Origin: Streptomyces glaucescens
GTDB lineage: Bacteria > Actinomycetota > Actinomycetes > Streptomycetales > Streptomycetaceae
Direction: 5' to 3'
DNA length: 64,000 bases
Assembly: GCF_000761215.1 (NCBI RefSeq)
Contig: NZ_CP009438.1
Span: 682,001-746,000, forward strand
The notes below the pieces were generated by a model that was not told the origin of the DNA, searched no databases, and saw nothing but the letters and a program-made list of their open reading frames with translations. Made by a program: the position numbers and the translations under genes. Positions 42,195-54,373 of the stretch are shown one piece after another. The first letter of the stretch is position 1; the number at the start of each line of letters is the position of its first letter.

Positions 42195-43166
42195 GTGCCC
42201 CGCGTTCCCCTGCCCGCGCTGCTGGTCTGCGGCACTCTGACGCTCGTGGTGTCCTGCGGCTTGAGCCAGGAGGGCGGGGACGGCGCGGCGCCCGGCGCGC
42301 CGACCGGGGTCACCGCGGCGGCCGGCAGCGCGACCAGCGTGCACGTGATGTGGAACGCCGTCTCGGCGGAGGCGGGCGTCCGCGTCTACGAGGTGTACCG
42401 CGGCACCGCCAAGGTGGACGAGGTGCCGGCGTCCCGGCACATGGTCGACGTCACCCGGCTGCGGCCGTCCACCACCTACGTCTTCACCGTGCGCGCCCGG
42501 GACGCCGACGGACGCCTCGGACCGCCCAGCAGGGAGGTGCGGGCCACCACCCCCGCGGCCGTCGCCGCCGACCGCTCGGCACCCTCGCGGCCGGCCGCGC
42601 CGCGGGGACGCACCGCAGGGAGCCGGGCCGTCCAGCTCACCTGGGACGCGTCGACGGACGACCGGGGCGTGGTGTCCTACGACATCCACCAGGGCGGCAC
42701 GAAGATCCACAGCGTCGGCGGCTCGCAGACCGGGACGGTCGTCACCGGGCTGCGGCCGGGCACCCGCTACAGCTTCACGGTGCGGGCCCGGGACGCGGCG
42801 GACAACGTCTCCGCGCCGAGCGCCGCCGTCCGGCTCACCACCGCGCCCGGTGACGACGACGGCCGTGGCACCGCACCGACCGGTTTCCGGGCGGCGGCCC
42901 GTGCCGAGGACGGCGCCCACTACCTCCACCTCTCCTGGGTGCCGCCCCGCGCCGACGGGGTGATCACGGAGTATCAGATCCACCTGGACGGACGGGCGGC
43001 CACCTCCCTCGTGTGGGGCGGGACCGCGCCGCGGGAGAAGGCGACGTACAGCTTCTACCTGGGCCGCGAGGACGGCGTACGGCACCGGGTGCGCATCCGC
43101 GCCAAGCTGCCGGACGGCACCTGGGGCGGATTCTCGGCGGAGCGCACGGTGACGACCGGCGGGTGA
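42195..43166 (+). CDS. Lipoprotein with three fibronectin type III domains
   Basis: A 323-residue lipoprotein; the signal ends in TLVVSC near residue 19. Three FnIII-like units follow: about residues 32-118 (VHVMWNAVSAEAGVRVYEVYRG), 130-220 (VQLTWDASTDDRGVVSYDIHQG) and 230-320 (LHLSWVPPRADGVITEYQIHLDG). There is no catalytic domain, so it may present binding modules at the surface. GGGAGG precedes GTG 42195. FnIII domains of this type commonly accompany streptomycete chitinases, and the divergent chitosanase makes a polysaccharide role plausible. Confidence 0.82.
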   Translation: MPRVPLPALLVCGTLTLVVSCGLSQEGGDGAAPGAPTGVTAAAGSATSVHVMWNAVSAEAGVRVYEVYRGTAKVDEVPASRHMVDVTRLRPSTTYVFTVRARDADGRLGPPSREVRATTPAAVAADRSAPSRPAAPRGRTAGSRAVQLTWDASTDDRGVVSYDIHQGGTKIHSVGGSQTGTVVTGLRPGTRYSFTVRARDAADNVSAPSAAVRLTTAPGDDDGRGTAPTGFRAAARAEDGAHYLHLSWVPPRADGVITEYQIHLDGRAATSLVWGGTAPREKATYSFYLGREDGVRHRVRIRAKLPDGTWGGFSAERTVTTGG

Positions 43167-43347
43167 CCGGGGACCCGTTCCCGGCCGGGCCGTTCACCCG
43201 GACGGGCCGGTCCGTCACCCGCACGGGGGCCGCCCGCATGCGGGACACGCGCCGGAGCCGTTGGCTGGCTCCGAGGCAGCACGGGCGTTCCCCGACCCAG
43301 GCGGCGCAAGGGATGTACCGCCAACCGTGCCGCCGGAGGACACTTCC

Positions 43348-43884
43348 ATGCGCAGAACTCAGCCACTTCTCCGCTGCGGACTGGCCGTGGCAGCCGCCGC
43401 CGCGCTGCCGCTCGGCCTGGCCGCCCAGCCGGCCGGCGCGGTCTCCGGGATCTCGGTGAGCACCAGCGGCTCCACCGTCTCGGTGACGACCAGCGCCTGC
43501 ACCCAGGTCGGCGGCAGCTGGGGCAACGCCTCGCTGCTGACCAGCAGCCAGGCGAACTTCGCCCAGGGCCGTCAGACGGCGCTCACCGGCACCGCCGGCC
43601 TTCAGTCCGCGGCCTGGTCCAGCGTCAGCCCGGGGACGTACACGGTCATCGTGGTGTGCTCCAACGGCAGCACCGCGGGCAGCCAGTCCGTCATCGTCTC
43701 CGCGCCCGCGACCCCCACCGTCTCCCCCACGGCCACGCCCTCGCGGGGCGTGATGGGCGGCGTGGGCGGCGGCACCAAGGACTACGGCACCGTCACCATG
43801 GTGGCGGGCGGTGTGCTGGTCGGCACCGGCGCCATCGCGGCGGGCTGGTTCCTGCGCCGCCGCGGCAAGCCCTACCGGCTCTGA
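43348..43884 (+). CDS. Surface protein with C-terminal membrane anchor
   Basis: A 178-residue exported protein. The signal (CGLAVAAAAALPLGLAAQPAGA) ends near residue 31. The mature domain is Ser/Thr/Gly-rich and beta-like (GISVSTSGSTVSVTTSACT) with two cysteines that may pair. A Pro/Thr linker leads to a C-terminal helix (VTMVAGGVLVGTGAIAAGWFL) and a basic RRRGKPYRL tail, which suggests membrane anchoring. No sortase LPxTG is present. GGAGGAC precedes ATG 43348. Function unknown. Confidence 0.72.
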   Translation: MRRTQPLLRCGLAVAAAAALPLGLAAQPAGAVSGISVSTSGSTVSVTTSACTQVGGSWGNASLLTSSQANFAQGRQTALTGTAGLQSAAWSSVSPGTYTVIVVCSNGSTAGSQSVIVSAPATPTVSPTATPSRGVMGGVGGGTKDYGTVTMVAGGVLVGTGAIAAGWFLRRRGKPYRL

Positions 43885-44423
43885 TCCGCGGGCAGATCGG
43901 CGAACTCCGCCAGCGCGTGGGCCAGCCACCCGGTCCAGAACGTCTCCAGGTCGATGCCCGCCCGCAGGACGAGGTGCCGCAGCCGGTCCTCGGTGCTGTC
44001 CCGGCCGGGCGGGAAGTCCCTCTTCTCGATCTCCCGGTACTCGGCCAGCTGCCGCCGGTGCAGCTCAAGATGGCGGCGCAGGTCGTCCTCCAGGCCCTCG
44101 GTGCCGACCACGGCCCCGGCGCGCAGCCGCAGCAGCAGGGTGTCACGCAGCGGCTTGGGATCCTGGGGCGCGGCGGTCCAGCGGGCGAGTTCGGCACGGC
44201 CGGCGGGCAGCACCTCGTAGCTCTTCCGCTGCCCGCGGGCCGGCTGCTCGCTGGGCAGCGCCCGGATCAGGCCGTCGGCCTCCAGCTTCGCCAGCTCGCG
44301 GTAGATCTGCTGATGGGTCGCCGACCAGAAGTAGCCGATCGACTTGTCGAACCGGCGGGTCAGCTCCAGCCCCGAGGACGGCTTTTCGAGCAGAGCGGTG
44401 AGGATGGCGTGCGGGAGTGACAT
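43872..44423 (-). CDS. PadR family transcriptional regulator
   Basis: A 183-residue regulator. The winged helix begins SLPHAILTALLEKPSSGLELTRRFDKSIGYFW and contains THQQIYRELAKLEADGLI, the PadR recognition and wing region; the C-terminal helical dimer domain is EDDLRRHLELHRRQLAEYREIEKRDF. ATG 44423 is preferred, with ATG 44432 as an alternative. Its last 13 bases overlap the end of the convergent surface-protein gene. FadH lies just downstream (33 bases past its start, divergent reading not shared), so regulation of FadH is only a guess. Confidence 0.85.
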   Translation of the reverse strand: MSLPHAILTALLEKPSSGLELTRRFDKSIGYFWSATHQQIYRELAKLEADGLIRALPSEQPARGQRKSYEVLPAGRAELARWTAAPQDPKPLRDTLLLRLRAGAVVGTEGLEDDLRRHLELHRRQLAEYREIEKRDFPPGRDSTEDRLRHLVLRAGIDLETFWTGWLAHALAEFADLPADQSR

Positions 44424-44456
44424 GGGGGCCATCCTAGGGACGGCCCCCCGTCCGGC

Positions 44457-46643
<2,187 letters not shown>

Positions 46644-47015
46644 TCAGCGGCTCTCGAGCACCAGGTGCAGTTCACGCTCCTGGTCGCCGGAGGCCGTGCT
46701 CTGGTCGTGGACCGTGAACAGCGAGTCCAGGGTCGTACGGAACCGGTCGATCGCCCAGTAGCCGCCCTGGACGTCGGCCGTCACCGGGGCCGAGAGCCGG
46801 GCGGGGCGGGCGGTGCCCTCGTGCCGCTCGGACACGTCGAACGTGCCGAGCCAGACCATCGGACGCGTCTCGTGCCACTGCTCGGGCACGTCGTCCTCGC
46901 ACCGGTCGGACGCGAAGCTGGCGCACAGGGTGTCGAAGACCACCCGGGCGTCCTCCTTGCTGCACCCGCTGATCTCCACGGAGACGGACTCCGGGTGCGA
47001 CCGTTCGCCGTTCAT
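46644..47015 (-). CDS. Unknown small protein
   Basis: A 123-residue protein from ATG 47015, which follows GAGAGGAG. It is acidic and soluble, with three cysteines (SGCSKEDARVVFDTLCASFASDRCEDD) and a central WLGTFDVSER strand. The layout (helix-strand alternation, ERELHLVLESR end) suggests a small alpha/beta fold. I do not recognise the family. It is monocistronic, with a strong terminator right after it. Confidence 0.65.
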   Translation of the reverse strand: MNGERSHPESVSVEISGCSKEDARVVFDTLCASFASDRCEDDVPEQWHETRPMVWLGTFDVSERHEGTARPARLSAPVTADVQGGYWAIDRFRTTLDSLFTVHDQSTASGDQERELHLVLESR

Positions 47016-47320
47016 GGTGACCGCTCCTCTCATGGCAGTGCCGGGGATGCGCGAGTGCCCCGCGCGGCCGACCGCACTCCTCACCTCAGGAAATCACCGG
47101 CTTCGGCGGAGCACCACCGGCGGCGGCCACGGGGTGCGAAACCGCCTTGTGTGGGACATAACACCTCTCGTACACCGCGCCCGGGTGATTCTCCCGGCTG
47201 GTGGGCCCATGTCGGGGGATGGTGGAGTAGGGCGGGGTGGCGTAAGAGAGATGGTTGAGCGCAGGACGACATGGGGAGTCGGCACGGGGCGGGCGTGCCG
47301 AGGCGAAGGCGGTGCGTGGG
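47016..47320. other. 305-base divergent intergenic region
   Basis: It separates the unknown small gene from the SpoIIE-type phosphatase gene and must hold both promoters. I see only short imperfect repeats. The phosphatase frame is open back to 47255, so a longer N-terminus cannot be excluded. Confidence 0.4.
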
Positions 47321-49429
47321 ATGAGTGCGACCGGGCCACCGGCGGCCGGCGGAACCGGGCCGGGCCGTGCGGCGGGACGGCCCGGCGGGCCGGACCGCGG
47401 CGCGGAACGCCCCAGCGGGCTGCTGGACGTGCTGGGCGTCGCCTCGGTGGTCCTCGACGCCGAGGGCCGCATCGTGCTGTGGAGCCCCCAGGCCGAGGAA
47501 CTGTTCGGCTATCCGGCCCACGAGGCGCTGGGCCAGTACGCGGCCCGGCTGATGGTCCACGAGGAGCATCTCGGCCTGGTGATCGAGCTGTTCGCGGACG
47601 TGATGGCCACGGGTCGGGGCTGGGCGGGGGCCTTCCCCGTGCGGCACAAGGACGGCAGCACCCGGCTGGTGGAGTTCCGCAACATGCGGCTGCTGGACGA
47701 CCGGGGCGACGTCTACGCCCTGGGCCTCGCCGCCGACCAGTCGACCGTGCGCCGGCTGGAGCGGGACGTGGCGCTGTCGTCACGGATGGTGGCGCAGTCG
47801 CCGATCGGACTGGCCGTGCTGGACACCGGACTGCGCTACGTCTCCGTGAACCCGGCGATGGAACGGATCGACGGCCTGCGGGCCGAGGAGCACCTGGGCC
47901 GTACGGTGCACGAGGTGCTGCCGATGATGGACGCCGAGGCGCTGGAGGCCGCGGCACGCCGGGTGATGGATACCGGACGGTCGGTCGTCGACCGGAGCTC
48001 GGTCGGGCGCACCCCAGCCGACCCCGGCCGGGACCACGTCTGGTCGGTCTCGCTGTACCGGCTGGAGGACGCGTTCCAGACCGTGCTGGGCGTGGCCGTT
48101 TCGGTGGTGGACGTCACCGAGCAGCACCGGGCGGGCGTGGAGGCGGAGACGGCCCGGCGCCGGCTCGCCCTGATCGCCGACGCCTCCGCGCGGATCGGCA
48201 CCACCCTGGACCTGGAGCTGACCGCCCGCGAACTGGCCGAGGTCGCGGTGCCGGAACTGGCCGACGTGGCCGCCGTGGATCTGCTCGCGGCGGTGGTGGA
48301 GGGACGGCGCAGCAGTCTCGGTCCGGCCGAGGCCGCGGTCATCCGGGCGCTCGCGGTGCGCGCGAAGGAGTCACCGGACGCGCTGGCGGCCGCGGACCCC
48401 CCGGGGCAGGTGGCCCGCTACGGGCCCGACCGGCTCGTCACCCAGTGCGTGCGCACGGGCCGCCCCGTGCTGGTGCCGCGGGTCAAGGACGAGGACCTGC
48501 CCCGGATCGCGCGCTCACCGGAGGCGGCCGTGCTGCTCGGCCGGGCGGGCGTCCACTCGTACCTCGCCGTGCCGCTGATCGCCCGCGGCGAGGTGCTGGG
48601 CGCCCTGGACCTGAAGCGGACCGGCAACCCGGTCCCGTTCGGCCAGGACGACCTGCTGCTGGCCCGGGAACTGGCGGCCCGGGCGGCGGTGCAGATCGAC
48701 AACGCGCGCTGGTACCAGAACGCCCGGGACACCGCCCTCGCCCTCCAGCGCAGCCTGCTGCCCAGCCACCCACCGGTCACCGGCGGCCTGGAGGTCGCCT
48801 CCCGCTACCAGCCCGCCGGGGCGACCACCGAGGTCGGCGGCGACTGGTTCGACGTGATCCCGCTGGAGGACGGCAGGACCGCGCTGGTCGTCGGCGACGT
48901 GATGGGCAGCGGGATCAACGCCGCCGCGACCATGGGCCGGCTGCGCACCGCCACCAACACCCTGGCCGTGCTGGGCCTCGACCCGGCCCGGCTGCTGGGG
49001 CACCTGGACCGGATCACGGAGGGGCTGGACCACTCCATCGCCACCTGCCTGTACGCCGTCCACGATCCCCGGCGGCGGCAGTGCCGGATCGCCAACGCCG
49101 GGCACCTGCCACCGGTCCGGGTGCGCGCAGGCCGCGGACCGGAGCTGCTGGACCTGCCGACCGGGGCGCCGCTGGGCGTGGGCGGGGTCGCCTTCTCCAC
49201 CACGGAGTTCGACCTGGATCCGGGCGACGAGCTGGTGCTCTACACGGACGGCCTGGTCGAGACCCGCAGCCACTCCCTCGACGAGCGCCTCGGCACCCTG
49301 CTGAGCCTGCTGGACGGTCCGGCCCGCCCGCTGGACGAGATCTGCGACCTGCTGCTGCGCACCTTGCACCACCCCGACAACCACGACGACGTGGCCGTCC
49401 TCATCGCCCGCGTGCGCACCGGGACCTGA
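47321..49429 (+). CDS. PAS-PAS-GAF-SpoIIE protein phosphatase
   Basis: A 702-residue PP2C-type signalling phosphatase. PAS 1 covers about residues 32-140 (VVLDAEGRIVLWSPQAEELFGY), PAS 2 about 155-270 (SPIGLAVLDTGLRYVSVNPAMERI), the GAF domain about 285-470 (VHSYLAVPLIARGEVLGALDL) and the phosphatase domain about 490-700. Metal ligands are in GGDWFDVIPLEDG, VGDVMGSGINAA, YTDGLVE and PDNHDDVAV. It has no kinase-like ATPase domain. In streptomycetes such proteins dephosphorylate anti-anti-sigma factors, but no sigma-factor gene is adjacent. ATG 47321 was chosen; 47255 is possible. Confidence 0.9.
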   Translation: MSATGPPAAGGTGPGRAAGRPGGPDRGAERPSGLLDVLGVASVVLDAEGRIVLWSPQAEELFGYPAHEALGQYAARLMVHEEHLGLVIELFADVMATGRGWAGAFPVRHKDGSTRLVEFRNMRLLDDRGDVYALGLAADQSTVRRLERDVALSSRMVAQSPIGLAVLDTGLRYVSVNPAMERIDGLRAEEHLGRTVHEVLPMMDAEALEAAARRVMDTGRSVVDRSSVGRTPADPGRDHVWSVSLYRLEDAFQTVLGVAVSVVDVTEQHRAGVEAETARRRLALIADASARIGTTLDLELTARELAEVAVPELADVAAVDLLAAVVEGRRSSLGPAEAAVIRALAVRAKESPDALAAADPPGQVARYGPDRLVTQCVRTGRPVLVPRVKDEDLPRIARSPEAAVLLGRAGVHSYLAVPLIARGEVLGALDLKRTGNPVPFGQDDLLLARELAARAAVQIDNARWYQNARDTALALQRSLLPSHPPVTGGLEVASRYQPAGATTEVGGDWFDVIPLEDGRTALVVGDVMGSGINAAATMGRLRTATNTLAVLGLDPARLLGHLDRITEGLDHSIATCLYAVHDPRRRQCRIANAGHLPPVRVRAGRGPELLDLPTGAPLGVGGVAFSTTEFDLDPGDELVLYTDGLVETRSHSLDERLGTLLSLLDGPARPLDEICDLLLRTLHHPDNHDDVAVLIARVRTGT

Positions 49430-49575
49430 GGCCGCGTCGCCCCGGCTCCCGGCCGGGCCCGCGCGGCGGGGCGAGCGCGCCGCTCCCGCTCCACCGCGCG
49501 AGCAGGCCCCCGGCGGCCCTCCGACGGCCGGGGAGGCGCACGGCACCCGGCGAGGCCCGGCCGCGCCCGCGGTGG

Positions 49576-50370
49576 TCAGGCCACCCCGATGACGACCTGG
49601 GCGTACAGCTCCTCGGAGACCGCCAGACGGGCCGTCAGGCCCGCCTCGGCGAACGCCGCCAGCGCCGCCGGGGCCTGGCGTTCGCTGGTCTCGGTGAGCA
49701 GGCAGCCGCCGGGGGCCAGCCAGTGCGGGGCCTCGGCGGCGACCCGGCGGGCGACGTCCAGGCCGTCGGCGCCGCCGTCCAGGGCGGTCAGCGGCTCGTG
49801 GTCGCGGGCCTCGGCGGGCAGCAGTCCGACCTCGCCGGTGGGGACGTACGGCACATTGGCCGCGAGGATGTCGATGCGCCCGCGCAGCGCGGCGGGCAGC
49901 GCCTCGAACAGGTCCCCCTCGTACACCCGGCCGCCGGCACCGGCGAGGTTGCGGCGGGCGCAGCGCACCGCCGCCGGGTCGATGTCGGCGGCGTGCAGTT
50001 CGACCGGGCCGAGTCCGTCGGCGAGGGCGGCGCCGACCGCGCCGGAGCCACAGCACAGGTCGACGACGACGCGCGCGTCCGGCGCCTGCGCGAGGGCCTG
50101 CTCGACCAGGAACTCGGTGCGGCGGCGGGGGATGAAGACGCCGGGTTCGACGGTGATGCGCAGGCCCCGGAACCCGGCCCAGCCGAGCACGAGTTCCAGC
50201 GGGAGGCCGGAGACCCGGCGGTCCACCAGGGCGGTGAGTTCACCGGGGGTGCGGGCGGCGTCGAGCAGCAGGTCGGCCTCGTCCTCGGCGAAGACGCAGC
50301 CCGCGGCGCGCAGGGCGCCGACGACGGACGCACGGGAGGAGGGGGACGGGACGGAACGAGAAGCGGGCAT
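49576..50370 (-). CDS. HemK/PrmC-like N5-glutamine methyltransferase homologue
   Basis: A 264-residue SAM-dependent methyltransferase. The N-terminal helical part is followed by PLELVLGWAGFRGLRITVEPGVFIPRRRTEFLVEQAL, close to the PrmC linker; motif I is VVVDLCCGSGAVGAALA and the catalytic motif is AANVPYVPT, i.e. NVPY in place of NPPY. This Val-for-Pro change and the gene's isolation suggest a paralogue of true PrmC, which normally sits next to prfA. Target protein unknown. Confidence 0.82.
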   Translation of the reverse strand: MPASRSVPSPSSRASVVGALRAAGCVFAEDEADLLLDAARTPGELTALVDRRVSGLPLELVLGWAGFRGLRITVEPGVFIPRRRTEFLVEQALAQAPDARVVVDLCCGSGAVGAALADGLGPVELHAADIDPAAVRCARRNLAGAGGRVYEGDLFEALPAALRGRIDILAANVPYVPTGEVGLLPAEARDHEPLTALDGGADGLDVARRVAAEAPHWLAPGGCLLTETSERQAPAALAAFAEAGLTARLAVSEELYAQVVIGVA

Positions 50371-50549
50371 GTACCCAGAAGCCTTTCGGGAACCGAAGGG
50401 CGCCCTCGTGGTCAGCCGGGCCGGCGGTCCGCGCCGGGGCGAAGTGAGGGCACCCGTGCCGTTGCAGCGGTAATGGGTCTCACCTCCCTGGTGCGGCGCG
50501 GCCGGGTCCGTCCACGGCCGACGGCAACCCTACCCCAGGGGCCGAACGG

Positions 50550-51581
50550 TCAGACCCCGACCGCCTCTTCGGCCTCCTCCGCGGCCGCGTCCGCCGGGTC
50601 GCGGCGCGCCGGGGATGCCGGGGTGGCCCGGTGCCGCTCGCAGGCGCCGGCGACCGCCGTGACGGCGAGGCCCGCCACCAGCCAGGCGGCCAGTGTCCAC
50701 AGGGTGCGGCCGAGCCCGTCGCCGTCGAAGTAGAGCAGGCTGCGGGCGCCCTCCACGAACCCGGCGCCGTTCCAGAAGGCGTGCAGGGTGCCGAAGAAAC
50801 CGTTCTGCAGCTCGGGCCGGAACAGGCCGCCGGAGCTGGTGAAGTTGAGCATCACGAACAGGACCATCATGGCGAGCGTGGTCCAGCGCTTGAGGAAGGT
50901 GTGCAGGCCGACGCCGATCAGCAGGATGCCCGCCGAGTACAGCCAGGCCAGCCCCCAGATCCCGGCGAGGTCGTGGTGGGCGAGGTGGAAGACGGGTCCG
51001 GCGAGGAGCGTGCCGATGCCGCTGACCGCGACGGAGACGCCGAGGGTGAGCAGCGCCCGCAGCCGCATCGGCAGCGGGGCGCCCACGCCGCCGAGGACCG
51101 CGACCGAGGCGTAGGAGCCGATGCTGACCGCGATCATGAGGAAGAACAGGCCCTGCCCGGTCGGGTCGTCGGCGACCGGCTCGGCGACGTCGGTCACCTG
51201 GGGCGGGACACCGCGGGCCGCGGCGACGGGCGTGAAGACCTTCTCGACCGCCATGGCGCCCATGTCGGAGGCGGCGGTGGCGACCAGGATCTCGGGCGCC
51301 CCGGGATCCGGGACGTAGGCGCCGGTGATGTCACGGGACTCCAGCAGGGCGACGGCGCGGGCCCGGTCGGGGACGGTGCGCACGTCGAGCGCGTCGCCCG
51401 CCTCGTCCTGGACGGACCGGGCCAGCGCCTCGGCCTCGGCGCCGCTGCCGACGACGGCGACGGGCAGGTGGTTCGGCTCGGGGGTCACGAACGCCCCCAT
51501 GTAGGCGAGCCCCATGCCCACGCACATCAGCAGGGGCGTGACCAGGTGCGTGAGCACGTGGCGCAGCGCGGGTGACCGCAT
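50550..51581 (-). CDS. Membrane permease, YhgE/Pip or ABC-2 type
   Basis: A 343-residue protein with one N-terminal helix (HLVTPLLMCVGMGLAYMGAFV), a roughly 110-residue extracytoplasmic domain and five further helices (QGLFFLMIAVSIGSYASVAVL onward). This one-plus-five layout is typical of YhgE/Pip or DUF3533-like exporter subunits. No ATPase gene is adjacent. GAAGGAGG precedes ATG 51581. It is divergent from a MarR gene across two tandem operators, so it is probably repressed by it and may export a toxic ligand. Confidence 0.8.
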   Translation of the reverse strand: MRSPALRHVLTHLVTPLLMCVGMGLAYMGAFVTPEPNHLPVAVVGSGAEAEALARSVQDEAGDALDVRTVPDRARAVALLESRDITGAYVPDPGAPEILVATAASDMGAMAVEKVFTPVAAARGVPPQVTDVAEPVADDPTGQGLFFLMIAVSIGSYASVAVLGGVGAPLPMRLRALLTLGVSVAVSGIGTLLAGPVFHLAHHDLAGIWGLAWLYSAGILLIGVGLHTFLKRWTTLAMMVLFVMLNFTSSGGLFRPELQNGFFGTLHAFWNGAGFVEGARSLLYFDGDGLGRTLWTLAAWLVAGLAVTAVAGACERHRATPASPARRDPADAAAEEAEEAVGV

Positions 51582-51621
51582 CCTCGGGTCCTCCTTCGGT
51601 CCGCCAGCCGGCCCGGAGAAC

Positions 51622-51663
51622 CAGTTGGCATATACAACTTGTTTTCAGTTGTACTATACAACT
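51622..51663. promoter_or_regulatory. Two tandem 18-bp MarR operators
   Basis: CAGTTG-N4-ATACAACT occurs at 51622-51639 and again at 51646-51663, exactly 24 bases apart, in the 98-base gap between the permease and marR starts. They would cover both promoters, as in typical autoregulated MarR systems. Confidence 0.75.
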
Positions 51664-51679
51664 GACTGGAGGAGGTCCC

Positions 51680-52120
51680 GTGACAGCAGCCGAGGCCGTG
51701 GAGGCCGTCCAACGCGAGATGACAGCCTTCGCCCGCCGCGCCCGGGCCTCGGCGGGGCGCATGCACCCCGAGCTGTCGCTGGTCTCGTACACCCTGCTCG
51801 GCCATCTGGAGGAGCGGGGCGGCTGCCGCGCCACCGATCTCGCCGCGCACTACGCCCTGGACAAGTCGACGGTCAGCCGCCAGGTCGGCGCCCTGGAGCG
51901 GGCCGGGCTGATCGAGCGGCGGGCCGACCCGGACGACCACCGGGTACAGGTGCTGCACCTCACCGGCACCGGACGGCGGCTCCTCGCCCAGGTCACCGAG
52001 AGCCGCCGGGCGGCGTTCCGGGAGCGGCTGGCGGACTGGCCGGAGGAGGACCTGGCCCGGTTCGCCGCGTACCTGATCCGCTACAACGCCTGGACGCCGC
52101 CGGACGCACCGGACGCCTGA
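51680..52120 (+). CDS. MarR family transcriptional regulator
   Basis: A 146-residue regulator. The winged helix has CRATDLAAHYALDKSTVSRQVGALERAGLIERRADPDDHRV, with the Asp-Asp-Arg wing of MarR, and LTGTGRRLLAQVTE at the start of the dimer helix. GTG 51680 follows GGAGGAGG. Expected to repress itself and the divergent permease through the two tandem sites upstream. Confidence 0.92.
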   Translation: MTAAEAVEAVQREMTAFARRARASAGRMHPELSLVSYTLLGHLEERGGCRATDLAAHYALDKSTVSRQVGALERAGLIERRADPDDHRVQVLHLTGTGRRLLAQVTESRRAAFRERLADWPEEDLARFAAYLIRYNAWTPPDAPDA

Positions 52121-52191
52121 CCGCGGCCCGCCGGGGTCACCCGGTCACCCCGGGCGCCGGACCACCCGCCGGGGGCACGTACGGTTTAACC

Positions 52192-52789
<598 letters not shown>

Positions 52790-52797
<8 letters not shown>

Positions 52798-53548
52798 GAC
52801 CACCTTCACTCCGCCGACCCGGTTCGCCATCCCGGGCCGGATCGCCGTGACCCACCAGGGCGCGAACGTTTGGCAGACCGCCACCCTCACCGAGATCCGC
52901 CGGGAGACCCCGCGCGCCGCCACCTTCCGGTTCGCGGTGCCCGCCTGGGTGGGCCACGTCCCCGGGCAGCACCTGCAGCTGCGGCTGACTGCCGAGGACG
53001 GCTACCGCGCCCAGCGCCACTACTCGCTGGCGTCCGCGCCCGACGACTCGGGGCACATCGAGCTGACCTTGGACCACGTCGAGGGCGGCGAGGTCTCCGG
53101 CTGGTTCCACGGCGAGGCCCGGCCCGGCGACCGGGTCGAGGTGCGCGGCCCGGTCAGCGGCTTCTTCGCCTGGCCCGGCGACCGGCCCGCGCTGCTGATC
53201 GGCGCGGGTTCCGGTGTCGTACCGCTGATGTCGATGGTCCGGCACCACCGGGCGCGCGGCCTCGGCGTGCCGCTGCGGCTGCTGGTGTCGGCGCGCAGCC
53301 CCGAGGAGCTGATCTACGCCCGGGAGTACGGCGCGGAGACCACACCGGTGTTCACCCGGAGCGCCCCGCCGGGCACGCCGGTGGGGCGGATCGCCGCCGC
53401 GCACCTGGAACCGGTGCTCGCCGAGGCGCCGCCGGGCGGCTGGGAGGCCTACGTCTGCGGGTCCAACGCCTTCGCCGAGCACGCCTCCCGGCTGCTGGTG
53501 GCGGCCGGCCAGCCGGTGGACCGCATCCGCATCGAGCGCTTCGGCTGA
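52790..53548 (+). CDS. FAD/NAD(P)-binding ferredoxin-reductase-like protein
   Basis: A 252-residue flavoprotein of the FNR fold. The FAD motif is RHYSLAS near residue 83 and the NAD(P) phosphate loop is IGAGSGVVPLMSM. AYVCGSNAFAEHASRLL is the conserved C-terminal CG motif. It has no 2Fe-2S domain. GTG 52790 lies inside the end of the sulfite-oxidase-like gene, so the two are translationally coupled and likely form a redox pair. Confidence 0.9.
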
Positions 53549-53646
53549 GCCGCCTCCCGCCTCTCCCGCGTGCGTGAGCGAACCCCCGCGGACGGGGTAC
53601 CGGGAGACACAGGGTGCTCGCACGCGAGGCGGCGAGGAGGCGGCGG

Positions 53647-54231
53647 ATGCGGACCTCGGTGGGCGGCCGGTGCCGGCGGCGCAATCCGCTGCGGCGCCGG
53701 TCGGACGTCGTGGAGGCGTGGACGGTGCTGGCCGTCGCCGTCCTGCTGGTGCTGGGGGCACCGCTGGCGGGGGCGGGAACGGCCTGGTGGGCGTACCAGG
53801 ACGCCCGGGCGACGGCGGCCGAGCAACGCGCGGAGCGGCACCGCGTGCGGGCCGAGGTGACCGGCGCCGGCCCCCGCTCGGCGTCCGCGCCGCACGGCGG
53901 CCGGGCGTACGCGTACCGGGCGACCGTGCGCTGGACCGACCCGCGGGACGGGGTGCGCACGGCGGTCGCCCGGGTCCCGGCCGGCACGGAGGCGGGCGAC
54001 CGCGTCGAGGTGTGGTTCGACGCCCGGGGCCGCGCGGTGCCGGCGCCGCCGGACGGCGGCCTGATCTGGCAGCACACCCTCACCCTGGGCTTCTGCGCGG
54101 CGGGCGCCACGGCCGGGACCGTGCTGCTGGGGCACGCACTGGTCCGGCGGGCGGCGATGCGCCGCAGGCTCGACGAGTGGGAGCGGGAGTGGGCCCGGAC
54201 CGAGCCGGAGTGGACCCGGCGGCGGGCGTGA
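53647..54231 (+). CDS. Rv1733c-like two-helix membrane protein
   Basis: A 194-residue protein with an Arg-rich N-terminus, one helix near residues 24-48 (AWTVLAVAVLLVLGAPLAGAG), an extracytoplasmic domain of about 85 residues with YAYRATVRWTDPRDGVRTA, and a second helix (TLGFCAAGATAGTVLLGHAL) before a basic tail. This matches the actinobacterial Rv1733c family, unknown in function though related to a mycobacterial dormancy antigen. ATG 53647, with GAGGAGG upstream, is preferred to GTG 53614. Confidence 0.82.
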   Translation: MRTSVGGRCRRRNPLRRRSDVVEAWTVLAVAVLLVLGAPLAGAGTAWWAYQDARATAAEQRAERHRVRAEVTGAGPRSASAPHGGRAYAYRATVRWTDPRDGVRTAVARVPAGTEAGDRVEVWFDARGRAVPAPPDGGLIWQHTLTLGFCAAGATAGTVLLGHALVRRAAMRRRLDEWEREWARTEPEWTRRRA

Positions 54232-54373
54232 GGGGCGGCCGGACTCGCGCCGGGCGGCCACGAGGTTCGAGATGCCGGACGCCGTCCGAAAGCTGGGCCG
54301 GGTCTGGCGAGCGGTCAGGGCGTGAACATACGGTGCGATCATCAGCACCCCCTCTCCACCGAAGGCGGTCTCC

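Noticed and set aside
50371-50549. Possible riboswitch upstream of the HemK-like gene
   Set aside because: The leader is GC-rich with a GGGAGGTGAGACCC stretch, but I could not match the conserved cores of SAM, cobalamin, ZTP, guanidine or fluoride riboswitches.
46813-50733. A 1306-residue open frame on the plus strand
   Set aside because: It overlaps the SpoIIE-type phosphatase and HemK-like genes in other frames; composition is low-complexity. It reflects GC bias only.
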